NCBI RefSeq assembly: GCF_002366715.1
Contig: NZ_DFBS01000045.1
Coordinates: 434,001-498,000 of the forward strand
DNA: 64,000 bases
DNA from: Halomonas sp. UBA3074
GTDB lineage: Bacteria > Pseudomonadota > Gammaproteobacteria > Pseudomonadales > Halomonadaceae
Reading direction: 5' to 3'
Part shown: piece by piece, positions 51,919-60,349 of the stretch
Layout: every line of letters begins with the position of its first letter
How positions within the stretch are numbered: position 1 is the first letter of the stretch
The notes under the pieces: generated by a model
Seen by the model: the letters and a program-made list of their open reading frames with translations, nothing else
The model's database searches: none
Told to the model about the DNA's origin: nothing
Position numbers and translations under genes: made by a program

Positions 51919-52392
51919 TTAGGCAAAGTGCGTTTGAATCAGTTCAGCCACTTCCATGGCGGCGCCAGCGGTGGCGTGCAGTTCAGCACAAATGGATTCG
52001 AGCTTGGAGTCGCCGAACAACTGTCCATAAGCGACATAAAAATCATGGCCGTCGATGTCGACAATACCCACAGAGGCGAGCGGTAACGCAATGCCCTGAC
52101 GCAGCAAAACCTCATTTAATTCAGCGCTATTGTTAACGCTGGCCACCGCCGTAATGGGCGCCATGGCGATCCATTCATTTTCGCTGCGTGACAGGGTGAT
52201 CGGCAAGTTGCCGTAATCCGTAAGCTCCCAGACCAGGGTCTGGTTGACTTCATCTAAACTGATCGTCGCTTGGGGCCACTCGATGGCCGCGTCCTCATCG
52301 TTGCCGGGCGCTGGCTGGCTTACTAATTGATATAGCTCGCTGGCGGTGATGCCACTAGTGACGGTAGGCGTAGTCAAGGCGATTTGCTCCAT
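51919..52392 (-). CDS. yjfI: DUF2170 family protein (YjfI-like)
   Basis: The 157-residue acidic cytoplasmic protein has features of DUF2170: WELTDYGNLPITLSRSENEWIAM, LNEVLLRQGIALPLASVGI and YVAYGQLFGDSKLESICAELH. It is the first gene of the six-gene yjf-type operon, 75 bp before the PspA-like gene. The fold suggests a type III secretion chaperone-like or YbjN-like alpha/beta protein. The role is unknown. Confidence 0.82.
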   Translation of the reverse strand: MEQIALTTPTVTSGITASELYQLVSQPAPGNDEDAAIEWPQATISLDEVNQTLVWELTDYGNLPITLSRSENEWIAMAPITAVASVNNSAELNEVLLRQGIALPLASVGIVDIDGHDFYVAYGQLFGDSKLESICAELHATAGAAMEVAELIQTHFA

Positions 52393-52462
52393 CGTTCGGT
52401 AAGTGGTTTTACCTTAACACTTAGTAGCGCAAATGGTTCATTTAAGCGTCTTGCCGCATGCC

Positions 52463-52488
52463 AAAAAAAGCCCCGCGGGGTGCGGGGC
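52463..52488 (-). terminator. Rho-independent terminator of the malonate operon
   Basis: On the minus strand GCCCCGC (52488-52482), loop, GCGGGGC (52476-52470) is followed by seven T residues (52469-52463). It lies 38 bp past the matB stop and upstream of the yjf operon, separating the two. Confidence 0.9.
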
Positions 52489-52525
52489 AAAAAGGGAAGA
52501 GCGCTTATATAGGGAGGCTGGGCAT

Positions 52526-54049
52526 TCAGGAGGCGCGATAAGTGTCGTTAAACCGCTTACGCAGTTCGTTCTTCTGTACCTTGCCCATGGTGTTACGCGG
52601 CAGTTCATCGACAAAAAACACCCGCTTGGGCTGCTTGTACTTGGCCAATCGACCGTCTAGGTGCTTGATCACTTTCGCTTCTTCTAACTCAGCCCCTTGC
52701 TGGCGCACCACCACGGCGGTGACGCCTTCGCCAAAGTCAGGATGCGGCAGGCCGATCACCGCCGATTCAGCGACTTGGTCAAGTTCATCGATGACCTGCT
52801 CCACCTCTTTGGGATAGACGTTATAGCCGCCTGAAATGACGAGGTCTTTATCGCGCCCGACGATGTGCACATAGCCCTGTTCGTCGACCATGGCGAGATC
52901 GCCGGTGATGAAAAAGCCGTCGTCCAGCAACTCTTCACGGGTTTTTTCGGGCATCCGCCAGTAGCCGATGAACACGTTGGGGCCGCGAATCTGCAGCATG
53001 CCGATCTCACCTAAAGACACTTCATCGCCATTTTCGCGATTGGTAATGCGCATTTCTACACCGGGTAGCGGCATCCCAACGGTGCCTGCGCGGCGGGCGC
53101 CTTCGTAAGGGTTGGAGAGGTTCATGTTGGTTTCAGTCATGCCATAACGCTCAAGAATCGCATGGCCGGTTTTGGCTTCGAACGCTTCGTGGGTTTCGGC
53201 AGTAAGCGGGGCGGAACCTGAAACAAACAGTCGCATCTGGGCGGTTACCTCGGGCGTCAGTCGTTCGTCCTGAACCAGGCGGGTATAAAAGGTGGGAACG
53301 CCCATCATCACGCTGCCTTGGGGCAGCTCTTCAAAGATCACATCGGCATCGAACTTGGGAAGGAACAGCATGCTGGCGCCCGCCATTAGCGTGACGTTGC
53401 AGGCAACGAACAGGCCATGGGTGTGGAAAATCGGCAGTGCATGGATCAACCGATCCTCGGCGCTGAAGTGCCAAGCCTTCACCAGGGTCTCGGCGTTAGA
53501 GGCGAGGTTTTTGTGCGTTAGCATGGCGCCTTTGGAGCGCCCCGTCGTGCCCGACGTATAAAGAATGGCGGCTAGGTCGCGTTCATCAAGGGCGACGATA
53601 TCTTCTCGTGGGGTCGCCTGTTTAGCCGTCTCCATCAGGCTGCCATCCGCGGCGCTACCCAGGGTGGCGATCGCCGGGCAGCCGGTTTCAGAGGCAAGCC
53701 CTCGTGCTTGCTCTTCAAGCTTAGGTCGGCAGACGAACAGCGCAGGCTCGGCATCGGTTAAGAAGTAGCGGATCTCATCGCCGGTATAGCCCGTATTGAG
53801 GGGTAAATAGACACCGCCGATGCGCAGGCAGGCAAGGTAAAGCAGTATCGCCTCGGGGCTTTTATCCACCTGCACCGCGACACGATCGCCTTTTTGAACG
53901 CCCAGCTCGGTCAGCGCACCGGCAAGCTTAGCGCTGATATCTAGGGCGTCGGTATAACGGTAGCGGCGGCCTTCACGGGTGGTAATAAAATCGGCCTCTG
54001 CGCGCTCACGCATTTTTTCCGCAAACGTTTCGAATAAATTATGGCTCAT
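52526..54049 (-). CDS. matB: Malonyl-CoA synthetase
   Basis: The 507-residue AMP-forming acyl-CoA synthetase has the P-loop-like YTSGTTGRSKGAMLTHKNL, the A5 motif ERYGMTETNMNLSNPYEG, GDLAMVDEQGYVHIVGRDKDLVISGGYNVYPKEVE (A8 hinge) and the catalytic Lys of LPRNTMGKVQKNELR. The MTETNMNLSNPY form and its coupling to malonyl-CoA decarboxylase identify it as MatB: malonate + CoA + ATP gives malonyl-CoA. Its ATG overlaps the matA stop. Confidence 0.95.
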   Translation of the reverse strand: MSHNLFETFAEKMRERAEADFITTREGRRYRYTDALDISAKLAGALTELGVQKGDRVAVQVDKSPEAILLYLACLRIGGVYLPLNTGYTGDEIRYFLTDAEPALFVCRPKLEEQARGLASETGCPAIATLGSAADGSLMETAKQATPREDIVALDERDLAAILYTSGTTGRSKGAMLTHKNLASNAETLVKAWHFSAEDRLIHALPIFHTHGLFVACNVTLMAGASMLFLPKFDADVIFEELPQGSVMMGVPTFYTRLVQDERLTPEVTAQMRLFVSGSAPLTAETHEAFEAKTGHAILERYGMTETNMNLSNPYEGARRAGTVGMPLPGVEMRITNRENGDEVSLGEIGMLQIRGPNVFIGYWRMPEKTREELLDDGFFITGDLAMVDEQGYVHIVGRDKDLVISGGYNVYPKEVEQVIDELDQVAESAVIGLPHPDFGEGVTAVVVRQQGAELEEAKVIKHLDGRLAKYKQPKRVFFVDELPRNTMGKVQKNELRKRFNDTYRAS

Positions 54050-55413
54050 TTGGTGGTTTCTCCCTTGGCCAGCTTACGAGCGCGCCGAGCAAGGTCGCGC
54101 ACCTCGTTGGAGCAGGCAACGGTGCCCTTGGCTGTATAGTTTTCGTGGTTGCGTTCGATATCGTCCAACACGTAGAGGTAGTTGACCATCAGGCCTGCGG
54201 CCTGTTTAAAGCCCTTGTCGGAGATATCGCCCAACCAGTTAATGCGGTGCAGCTCGGCACCGTTACCCAGGTGAAAGCGTGCCACCGGATTGAGGGGCAG
54301 GCCGTGCCGATTCTTCTCTTCGACCAGGTAGCGCGCGGCCAATGGTCGGATCGCGGCTTTCAACGTCTCTTCGCGGGTTTGATCTTGATGCCAGCCCGGC
54401 GTTTCAAGCCCTTTGAGTGATTTGCGTAGCGATTCGGGAAGCTGCTCATCATCACGCTGTTCCTGTAGCCACTGGGCGAAGCCGGGCACCGGGGAGAGGG
54501 TGACGAAGTACTTCAGCTGCGGCAGTTCTTGGGAGAGCTCTTGCACCACCTGCTTGATCAAAAAATTACCAAACGAGATGCCGCGCAGGCCGGTCTGGCA
54601 ATTGCTGATCCCGAAGAACGCCGCTGTATCGGCGTCTTCAGGATCGTCGACCCCTTTTTTGCTATAGCTGCTCTCGCCAGACAGAATGGGCTGTATTCGG
54701 CTTGGCAGACCCTTGTGCAGGGCGACTTCTACAAAAATCAGCGGCTCGTCGCCAATCGCCGGGTGGAAAAAGGCAAAACAGCGCCGATCGCGCGCATCCA
54801 GACGCCGACGCAGATCGTCCCAATCCTGTATTTCGTGCACGGCTTCGTAGCGGATGATCTTCTCAAGAATCGACGCAGGTGTGTTCCAGTCAATGCGCTT
54901 GAGCATCAAAAAGCCGCGATTGAACCAGGAGCCAAACAGGTGAGCGAAGTCGTCGTCAATGGCGGCTAGTTCCGGCTGTTCGCGAAGCAGCCCCAGCAGG
55001 TCTTCCCGCATCTTGACCAACTCGTAGGTGCCGTCGCTGGCCAGGTTTAAACGCCGGAACAGCTCTTGGCGCCTGGGCTCGCAGGCTTCGAAGAGGCGCT
55101 GTAGCGATTGGTTATCGCGGGCTTCCTGGTACGTGGAGTAGGCCGCATCGATGGGGCCGGGCTCTGCTGCAAAATCGGTCGCCAAACGGCCAAAGAAGCA
55201 GCTCTTCTCAGCTTCCGGAAGCCGCTGGTAAATCGCCAGTGCGCGGCTTGCCAGCGCGATACTGGAGGCTTCACCGTCACTTTCCAACAGCTTGTGGCAG
55301 GCTTTGACCAACTGCTGATGGTCTGGCGTCAGCGTTTCAGGATGGCGGCGGCGCAACAGGGCATCACGTTGGGTGATGTTGTTGAACAGCTCCTGCAAAA
55401 ACATCATGTTCAT
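54046..55413 (-). CDS. matA: Malonyl-CoA decarboxylase
   Basis: The 455 residues run from the ATG at 55413 (AAGGAG upstream; the longer frame overlaps dctM). There is an N-terminal helical domain (1 to about 170) and a C-terminal GNAT-like catalytic domain with FFHPAIGDEPLIFVEVAL, GISNCQTGLRGISFGNFLIKQV, TLSPVPGFAQWL and ARFHLGNGAELHRINWLGD, the last two carrying the family's catalytic Ser and His. It converts malonyl-CoA to acetyl-CoA and CO2. Confidence 0.95.
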   Translation of the reverse strand: MNMMFLQELFNNITQRDALLRRRHPETLTPDHQQLVKACHKLLESDGEASSIALASRALAIYQRLPEAEKSCFFGRLATDFAAEPGPIDAAYSTYQEARDNQSLQRLFEACEPRRQELFRRLNLASDGTYELVKMREDLLGLLREQPELAAIDDDFAHLFGSWFNRGFLMLKRIDWNTPASILEKIIRYEAVHEIQDWDDLRRRLDARDRRCFAFFHPAIGDEPLIFVEVALHKGLPSRIQPILSGESSYSKKGVDDPEDADTAAFFGISNCQTGLRGISFGNFLIKQVVQELSQELPQLKYFVTLSPVPGFAQWLQEQRDDEQLPESLRKSLKGLETPGWHQDQTREETLKAAIRPLAARYLVEEKNRHGLPLNPVARFHLGNGAELHRINWLGDISDKGFKQAAGLMVNYLYVLDDIERNHENYTAKGTVACSNEVRDLARRARKLAKGETTK

Positions 55414-55424
55414 GGTCGAACTCC

Positions 55425-56765
55425 TTACCCCATGATCAAGTTGGGAAGCCAAAGCGCGATGCTTGGGAAGAGGCACAGCAGCAAGATACCCAGCACCATG
55501 CAGAGTGCGTAGGGCAAGCTTCCCATCAGAATGTCGCGCAGCGAGATATCGGGCGCGATGCCTTTAATAATGAACAGATTGAGCCCCACTGGCGGCGTGA
55601 TCAGGCCGATCTCCAGATTGATGGTCAAAATGACGGCAAACCAATAAGGGTCGAAGTTGGCCGCCAGGATGATGGGCAGCAGTATCGGCGCGGTCATGAC
55701 AATCACCGCCACGGGCGGTAGGAAGAAACCAGCGACGAGCAGGAAGAGGTTAATCACCCCCATCAGTGCCCAGCGATTGATCTCCAAACCAGCAATCGCG
55801 GCCGCGACCGTTTGAGTGATAAACATGGACGAGAGCGCATAGGCGAACACTTCGGCGGTGGCGATCACCAGCATGATCATCACGCTTTCGCGCAGCGAGT
55901 CGCGCATGATCAGTTTGATCGGTCCTAGCTGCCACATGCGGTAGATAAGAATGGCTAACGCTAGGCAGAGAAATGCCCCCACGCCCGCTGCTTCTGAAGG
56001 GGTTGCTACCCCGCCATACAAGGCAAACAGAATACCCGCGACCACGCCTAGGAAGGGCAGCACGCGCACTAAAGCCTTTAGGTTGGTATCGACATTCTGC
56101 TTAACATTGTTTTTGAGCCGTTCGACGGACTCTGCCATCGGGTTGTTGTAACCCCCGGCCATTTTGCAAGCAATCATGGTCCAGATCATAAACAGACCTG
56201 CGAGCATAAAGCCCGGCACCACCCCGGCAATGAACAGCCGACCAATGGAGGTTTCGGTGGAGATACCGTAGATGATCATGGTGACCGACGGCGGGATCAG
56301 AATGCCTAAGGTGCCCCCGGCGGCGATACAACCCGCAGCAACGCCATCGGGGTAGCCACGCTTGCGCATTTCAGGAATGCCCATTTTGCCGATCGCCGCA
56401 CAGGTGGCGGGCGATGAGCCCGAAAGCGCAGCAAAAATAGAGCAGGCACCGATATTGGATACCGCCAGGCCGCCGGGCAGCTTGCCCATCCACAGATCCA
56501 GCGAGCGGTAAAGGTCACGTCCGGTGGGGGAAGACGCCACCGCCGCGCCCATCAGGATGAACATCGGAATGGCCACGAAGCCAAACTCGGCAATGCGGTC
56601 AAAAAACGTTTCACCGAAGTAGGTAAGCTCAGTAAGGCCGCGGTCATAGAGCAGGGCGAGTAGCGATACGCCGCCCAACGCAAACGCAATAGGGGTGCCG
56701 ATAGCCATCAGCGCAATCAGTGCAATGGCAACGATAATGCCTAAGGTAATGGGATCCATGCTCAC
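55425..56765 (-). CDS. dctM: TRAP transporter large permease (DctM-like)
   Basis: The 446-residue, about 12-helix protein has TRAP-M landmarks: ATCAAIGKMGIPEMRKRGYP, AAGGTLGILIPPSVTMIIYG, IATAEVFAYALSSM and NLEIGLITPPVGLNLFIIKG. It forms the sodium-coupled translocation channel. It overlaps dctQ by 4 nt (ATGA) and lies 11 bp before matA. The context assigns malonate as substrate. Confidence 0.95.
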   Translation of the reverse strand: MSMDPITLGIIVAIALIALMAIGTPIAFALGGVSLLALLYDRGLTELTYFGETFFDRIAEFGFVAIPMFILMGAAVASSPTGRDLYRSLDLWMGKLPGGLAVSNIGACSIFAALSGSSPATCAAIGKMGIPEMRKRGYPDGVAAGCIAAGGTLGILIPPSVTMIIYGISTETSIGRLFIAGVVPGFMLAGLFMIWTMIACKMAGGYNNPMAESVERLKNNVKQNVDTNLKALVRVLPFLGVVAGILFALYGGVATPSEAAGVGAFLCLALAILIYRMWQLGPIKLIMRDSLRESVMIMLVIATAEVFAYALSSMFITQTVAAAIAGLEINRWALMGVINLFLLVAGFFLPPVAVIVMTAPILLPIILAANFDPYWFAVILTINLEIGLITPPVGLNLFIIKGIAPDISLRDILMGSLPYALCMVLGILLLCLFPSIALWLPNLIMG

Positions 56766-57283
56766 CCCTCTCCGCGTAAGATTTCAGCCACATACTGCAG
56801 CGACAGAAGGGTCGCGCCGACGGCCATGGGCAGCAGGGCGGGCCACAGTGGGGGGTTCCACACCGAGCCGGTGGTCCACTCGCCGTGCAGCGCCTCAAAT
56901 ACATAGATCCAGCTGGCATACGCCAGGGCAGCACAGAAACCTAATCCAAACAGCGAGGCGATCAAACGCATGATGGTGCGAGTAATGCCGCCTAGCGCAT
57001 CGGGAACAATGGTAATGGCGACATGGCCGCCGGTCATCAAGACGTAAGGGCTACCCATCAGCATGGCGCCGGTGACGGAGAAGATGGTGAATTCGGTCTG
57101 CCAACTGGTGCTCATGCCCAGCAGATAACGTATGAATACCATCTGACAGATGACCAATACGCCCGCAATAAACATGGCGCAGGCCAAATAGGCGGAAAGC
57201 CGCGAAAGCTTATCCATGACGCGAATGTAGCCGCCGATAATGCCCCCTCGCGCAAGGGCATTGTGAGTCGTTGCAGGTGCCAT
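56762..57283 (-). CDS. dctQ: TRAP transporter small permease (DctQ-like)
   Basis: The 173-residue, four-helix protein has the family segments VICQMVFIRYLLGMSTSWQTEFTIFSVTGAMLMGSPYVL and GGHVAITIVPDAL. It pairs with DctM. GAGGG precedes the ATG at 57283; a Met 22 codons later (MDKLSRLS) is an alternative start with better domain fit. Confidence 0.93.
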   Translation of the reverse strand: MAPATTHNALARGGIIGGYIRVMDKLSRLSAYLACAMFIAGVLVICQMVFIRYLLGMSTSWQTEFTIFSVTGAMLMGSPYVLMTGGHVAITIVPDALGGITRTIMRLIASLFGLGFCAALAYASWIYVFEALHGEWTTGSVWNPPLWPALLPMAVGATLLSLQYVAEILRGEG

Positions 57284-57336
57284 AATTCCCTCGTCAAGCT
57301 GGTCATTTCAGCCAGCTAAGCAAGCATCAGTTGAAA

Positions 57337-57362
57337 GCGGCCATTCCGAGGGGAATGGCCGC
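57337..57362 (-). other. Intercistronic hairpin between dctP and dctQ
   Basis: A perfect 11-bp inverted repeat (57337-57347 GCGGCCATTCC, 57352-57362 GGAATGGCCGC) with a 4-nt loop lies 23 bp after the dctP stop. No T-run follows. It would stabilise dctP mRNA or partially terminate, giving more binding protein than permease. Confidence 0.75.
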
Positions 57363-57385
57363 GCCGTTAGGCGATGAGGAGTTGC

Positions 57386-58381
57386 TTACTCGACGGCCAG
57401 CGCCGCATCAATAATGGCTTGACCGTTGGGAACGTTCTCGGCGAAGTTTTTGTACGAGGTTTCGCGCGCAATCTCTAGCCAGGCGTTGTAATCGTCCTCG
57501 CTCATGCTGACCACCTCTACGCCATTTTCTTCGTAGAGATCGACCATTTCCTGATCAATGGCGGCGGCTTCTTCAGCAAAAAACGCTTCAGCGGCTTCAC
57601 CCGCTTCCATCAGTGCCGCCTGCTGCTCTTCGTTTAGCCCTTGCCACACCTGCTCAGAAATCAGAATCGGCTCGTACATAAACCACAGTGCGAAATCACC
57701 CGGCTCGGTCAAGCACTCGACCTGCTCGTAAAGGCGGAAAGAGATGAATGACATTGACGAGGTGTTGGCGGCGTCCAGTACGCCGGTTTGCATGGCGGTG
57801 TAAACCTCGGAAGAGGGCATCGAGGCGATGGAGGCACCGGCCGCTTCGAGCATCTCTTCAAATGCTGGCCCGGCAGCCCGCAGGTTCTGACCCTCGACGG
57901 TCTCAGGAGAGGTGATGCACTGCTCGCTGGAGGCAAAACCACCCGAAAGCCAAGCATCGGCCAATACCCGGCCACCGCCTTCCTGAATAACGGCTTTGAT
58001 CATCTCCATATATTCAGAGTCATTCAGCCGTTGGGCATGTGCTTGGTTACGCACTAGGCCGGGCATCAGCGTGGCAGAGAACTCAGGGTGCCGCCCGCTG
58101 GCGTAATCCAGAGGGAGTGAGGTGATGTCGAGACGACCACGCGCCAAGGCGCCCCACTGTTCGCGGGCCTTGAAGAGCGATTGGCCGGGGTAAACTTCAA
58201 TGGTAAGCCCGACATCTGCATCGGCCACTTCGCGGGCCATCATTTGTACCATTTCATCGCGTACGTCCCCTTGGCCACCGGGGAACTGATGCGACGCGCG
58301 CAGTACGGTATCCGCTGAGGCATGCGAAGCGGCAATGGCAAGACCGAGAGCGGCGGCGGTTGAGAGTAGATAGCGTTGCAT
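57386..58381 (-). CDS. dctP: TRAP transporter substrate-binding protein (DctP-like)
   Basis: The ATG at 58381 is chosen, with GGAG 6 bp upstream, giving 331 residues. A signal peptide (about 1-24, ending ASHASA-DT) precedes the TRAP-P fold: LRASHQFPGG, YPGQSLFKAREQWGALARGRLDI, LADAWLSGGFASSEQ, MPSSEVYTAMQTGVLDAANTS and WFMYEPILISEQVW. It binds malonate or a related dicarboxylate in the periplasm, judged from the downstream matAB genes. Confidence 0.92.
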   Translation of the reverse strand: MQRYLLSTAAALGLAIAASHASADTVLRASHQFPGGQGDVRDEMVQMMAREVADADVGLTIEVYPGQSLFKAREQWGALARGRLDITSLPLDYASGRHPEFSATLMPGLVRNQAHAQRLNDSEYMEMIKAVIQEGGGRVLADAWLSGGFASSEQCITSPETVEGQNLRAAGPAFEEMLEAAGASIASMPSSEVYTAMQTGVLDAANTSSMSFISFRLYEQVECLTEPGDFALWFMYEPILISEQVWQGLNEEQQAALMEAGEAAEAFFAEEAAAIDQEMVDLYEENGVEVVSMSEDDYNAWLEIARETSYKNFAENVPNGQAIIDAALAVE

Positions 58382-58441
58382 GTGCATCTCCAACGTTGTT
58401 GTTATGTGTTTGGATGAGCTTTATATGTTTATCAGTCGAGC

Positions 58442-58491
58442 TGATATATATATCAATAGGCGTTACGTATGCTAATGTCAACTATATGACA
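58442..58491. promoter_or_regulatory. Candidate GntR (MatR-like) operators in divergent region
   Basis: Two symmetric elements lie between dctP and the GntR gene: a perfect 14-bp palindrome TGATATATATATCA (58442-58455) and TGTC-AACTATAT-GACA (58476-58491). FCD-type GntR regulators bind short AT-rich palindromes of this kind. Both promoters must lie in these 150 bp. Confidence 0.5.
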
Positions 58492-58535
58492 GTATTAAAG
58501 CGGTTAACGTGAGTTGCGATCCAAGGAGGTAAAAA

Positions 58536-59219
58536 ATGACGGGCACTAAGCGATCCAACGCTCAGCGATTAAGGGATTCTCTTGAGGATGACATCATTAA
58601 TGGCCGCCGTTTACCCGGAGATCGCCTGGATCCCGAGGCGTTAGGCCGTGAGTTTCAGGTCTCGCGAACGCCCGTCCGTGAAGCTTTTCAGCAACTGGTC
58701 GCTAGCGGTTTGGTCACTGTTTCGCCTAAAAAAGGCACCTTCGTCGCCAAGGTGGGGATCGATCAGTTAATCGAAATGTTCGAGGTCATGGCAGAGCTTG
58801 AAGGCATGTGCGGCCGTTTAGCGGCGCGCCGAATCACCGAGGAGGAGCTGGCTGCGTTACGTGAAGCGCACCAGCGCTGCGAAGCCGCCGCCCTGGCCGG
58901 CGACAGCGACGAGTATTACTATGAAAACGAAGGCTTTCACGACTGTATCTACACCGCTAGCCACAATGCTTTTTTAGCCAGCGAAGCGCGTCAACTCAAG
59001 CAGCGCTTAAAGCCGTACCGCCGTCTACAGCTGCAGGTGCGCCAACGGGTCAATAATTCGCTCAGTGAGCACCAGACTATCGTCGAGGCGATCGAGCAGG
59101 GCGACCCGGTGGCAGCTCAGCGGGCACTGAGTGACCATGTGTTGATCCAGGGCGAGCGCTTTAGCGATTTCGTTTCCAGCGTACGCCGAATGGAGGGGCC
59201 GTTAGAAAGGACAGGTTGA
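58536..59219 (+). CDS. GntR family (FCD) regulator, probable malonate regulator
   Basis: The 227 residues have an N-terminal winged HTH (RLRDSLEDDIINGRRLPGDRL, LGREFQVSRTPVREAFQQLVASGLV) and a C-terminal FCD ligand domain (about 80-215; LEGMCGRLAARRI, NEGFHDCIYTASHNAF, LSEHQTIVEAIEQGD) with the metal/acid-binding His residues. It is preceded by an unusually strong ribosome site (AAGGAGG). It is divergent from dctPQM-matAB, so it is likely a malonate- or malonyl-CoA-responsive repressor. Confidence 0.9.
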   Translation: MTGTKRSNAQRLRDSLEDDIINGRRLPGDRLDPEALGREFQVSRTPVREAFQQLVASGLVTVSPKKGTFVAKVGIDQLIEMFEVMAELEGMCGRLAARRITEEELAALREAHQRCEAAALAGDSDEYYYENEGFHDCIYTASHNAFLASEARQLKQRLKPYRRLQLQVRQRVNNSLSEHQTIVEAIEQGDPVAAQRALSDHVLIQGERFSDFVSSVRRMEGPLERTG

Positions 59220-59344
59220 TGACGGTTTTAAGTCGATAGCGGTTATTAAAATGTCCGTATCGGTGGGGTAATGGTCCTTGCCGACATGAGGCGCTGCGCT
59301 GACACTCTCTCTAATGCTTCGATAACTCTTTTTGGAGAGAGACA

Positions 59345-60349
59345 GTGACTCGCCATATTGTTCTATTTGCCTACCCCGACTGCCAGCTGCTGGACGTCAG
59401 CGGCCCCTGGCAAGTGTTTGCCAGTGCCAATGCGTTAAGCCCCCAGCCGCTCTATCGGCTCACCCTGATAGCTGATGCCGTTGGGCCGGTAACTACCAAT
59501 GGCGGTCTTGCTGTTCACGCTACCTATTCCTATCACCAGCTTCCCCAACTGCTGCCGCTGGATACACTACTGGTGGCAGGCGGTAGCGGTGTAATTCGAC
59601 AGCGAGATATAGCGGCGGTCAAGCAGGTGCTTGGCGAGATCGCCCCAGAGGTGAGACGGCTGGGGTCGATCTGCTCCGGGGCGTTTTTGCTGGCGGCGGC
59701 AGGATTGCTAGATGGGTGTCGCGTCACCACCCATTGGCGTCATGCGCAGCAACTAGCCGATGAGTATCCGGCGCTATCCGTCGAGCCTGATGCGCTCCAT
59801 ATCGAAAGCAACGGCCGTTACACCAGCGCTGGTGTAACGGCCGGCATTGATTTAGCGCTTTCGCTCGTGGAAGCGGATCATGGTGCGGGGCTGGCCGGGC
59901 GAGTGGCCCGTGAACTCGTCGTGTTTTTGCAGCGGCCAGGCGGACAATCCCAGTTCAGTGAGATACTGCGCCGCCAACAGACGGCAGGGCCGCTGCGTCG
60001 CTTACTGGATCAACTCCACGCCGACCCTAGTGTGGATCATGGGCTTGAGAGCATGGCCGAGCTAATGGCCGTCTCCCCGCGCCATTTAACCCGGCTCTTT
60101 AGACGTTACTTAAACACCACACCTGCCGCTTACCTGACGCAACTTCGCTTGGAACAAGCACGCTTGGCCCTGCTCAGCAAACGCGAGCCGGTCTCCCTTG
60201 AGCGGCTAGCGCAGCGCTGGCGACTCGGTGGTGCAGAGCAACTACGCCGCCAGTTTCAGCGCTACTACGGCATCTCTCCTTCGGTTTATCGCCAACGCTT
60301 TGCGTCTTCCCACACCGATTCACTTCAGGAGAGTACACCATGCCTTTAA
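59345..60349 (+). CDS. GlxA-type AraC regulator with DJ-1/PfpI domain
   Basis: The 334 residues start at GTG (59345) with GGAGAGAG upstream. The N-terminal DJ-1/PfpI-like domain (about 1-190) keeps the nucleophile-elbow Cys in LGSICSGAFLLAAAGLLDGCRVTTHW, as GlxA-type regulators do, and the C-terminal AraC domain has two HTHs (SMAELMAVSPRHLTRLFRRY; LERLAQRWRLGGAEQLRRQF). It overlaps the downstream MFS gene by 10 nt, so it likely controls that exporter. Confidence 0.9.
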   Translation: MTRHIVLFAYPDCQLLDVSGPWQVFASANALSPQPLYRLTLIADAVGPVTTNGGLAVHATYSYHQLPQLLPLDTLLVAGGSGVIRQRDIAAVKQVLGEIAPEVRRLGSICSGAFLLAAAGLLDGCRVTTHWRHAQQLADEYPALSVEPDALHIESNGRYTSAGVTAGIDLALSLVEADHGAGLAGRVARELVVFLQRPGGQSQFSEILRRQQTAGPLRRLLDQLHADPSVDHGLESMAELMAVSPRHLTRLFRRYLNTTPAAYLTQLRLEQARLALLSKREPVSLERLAQRWRLGGAEQLRRQFQRYYGISPSVYRQRFASSHTDSLQESTPCL

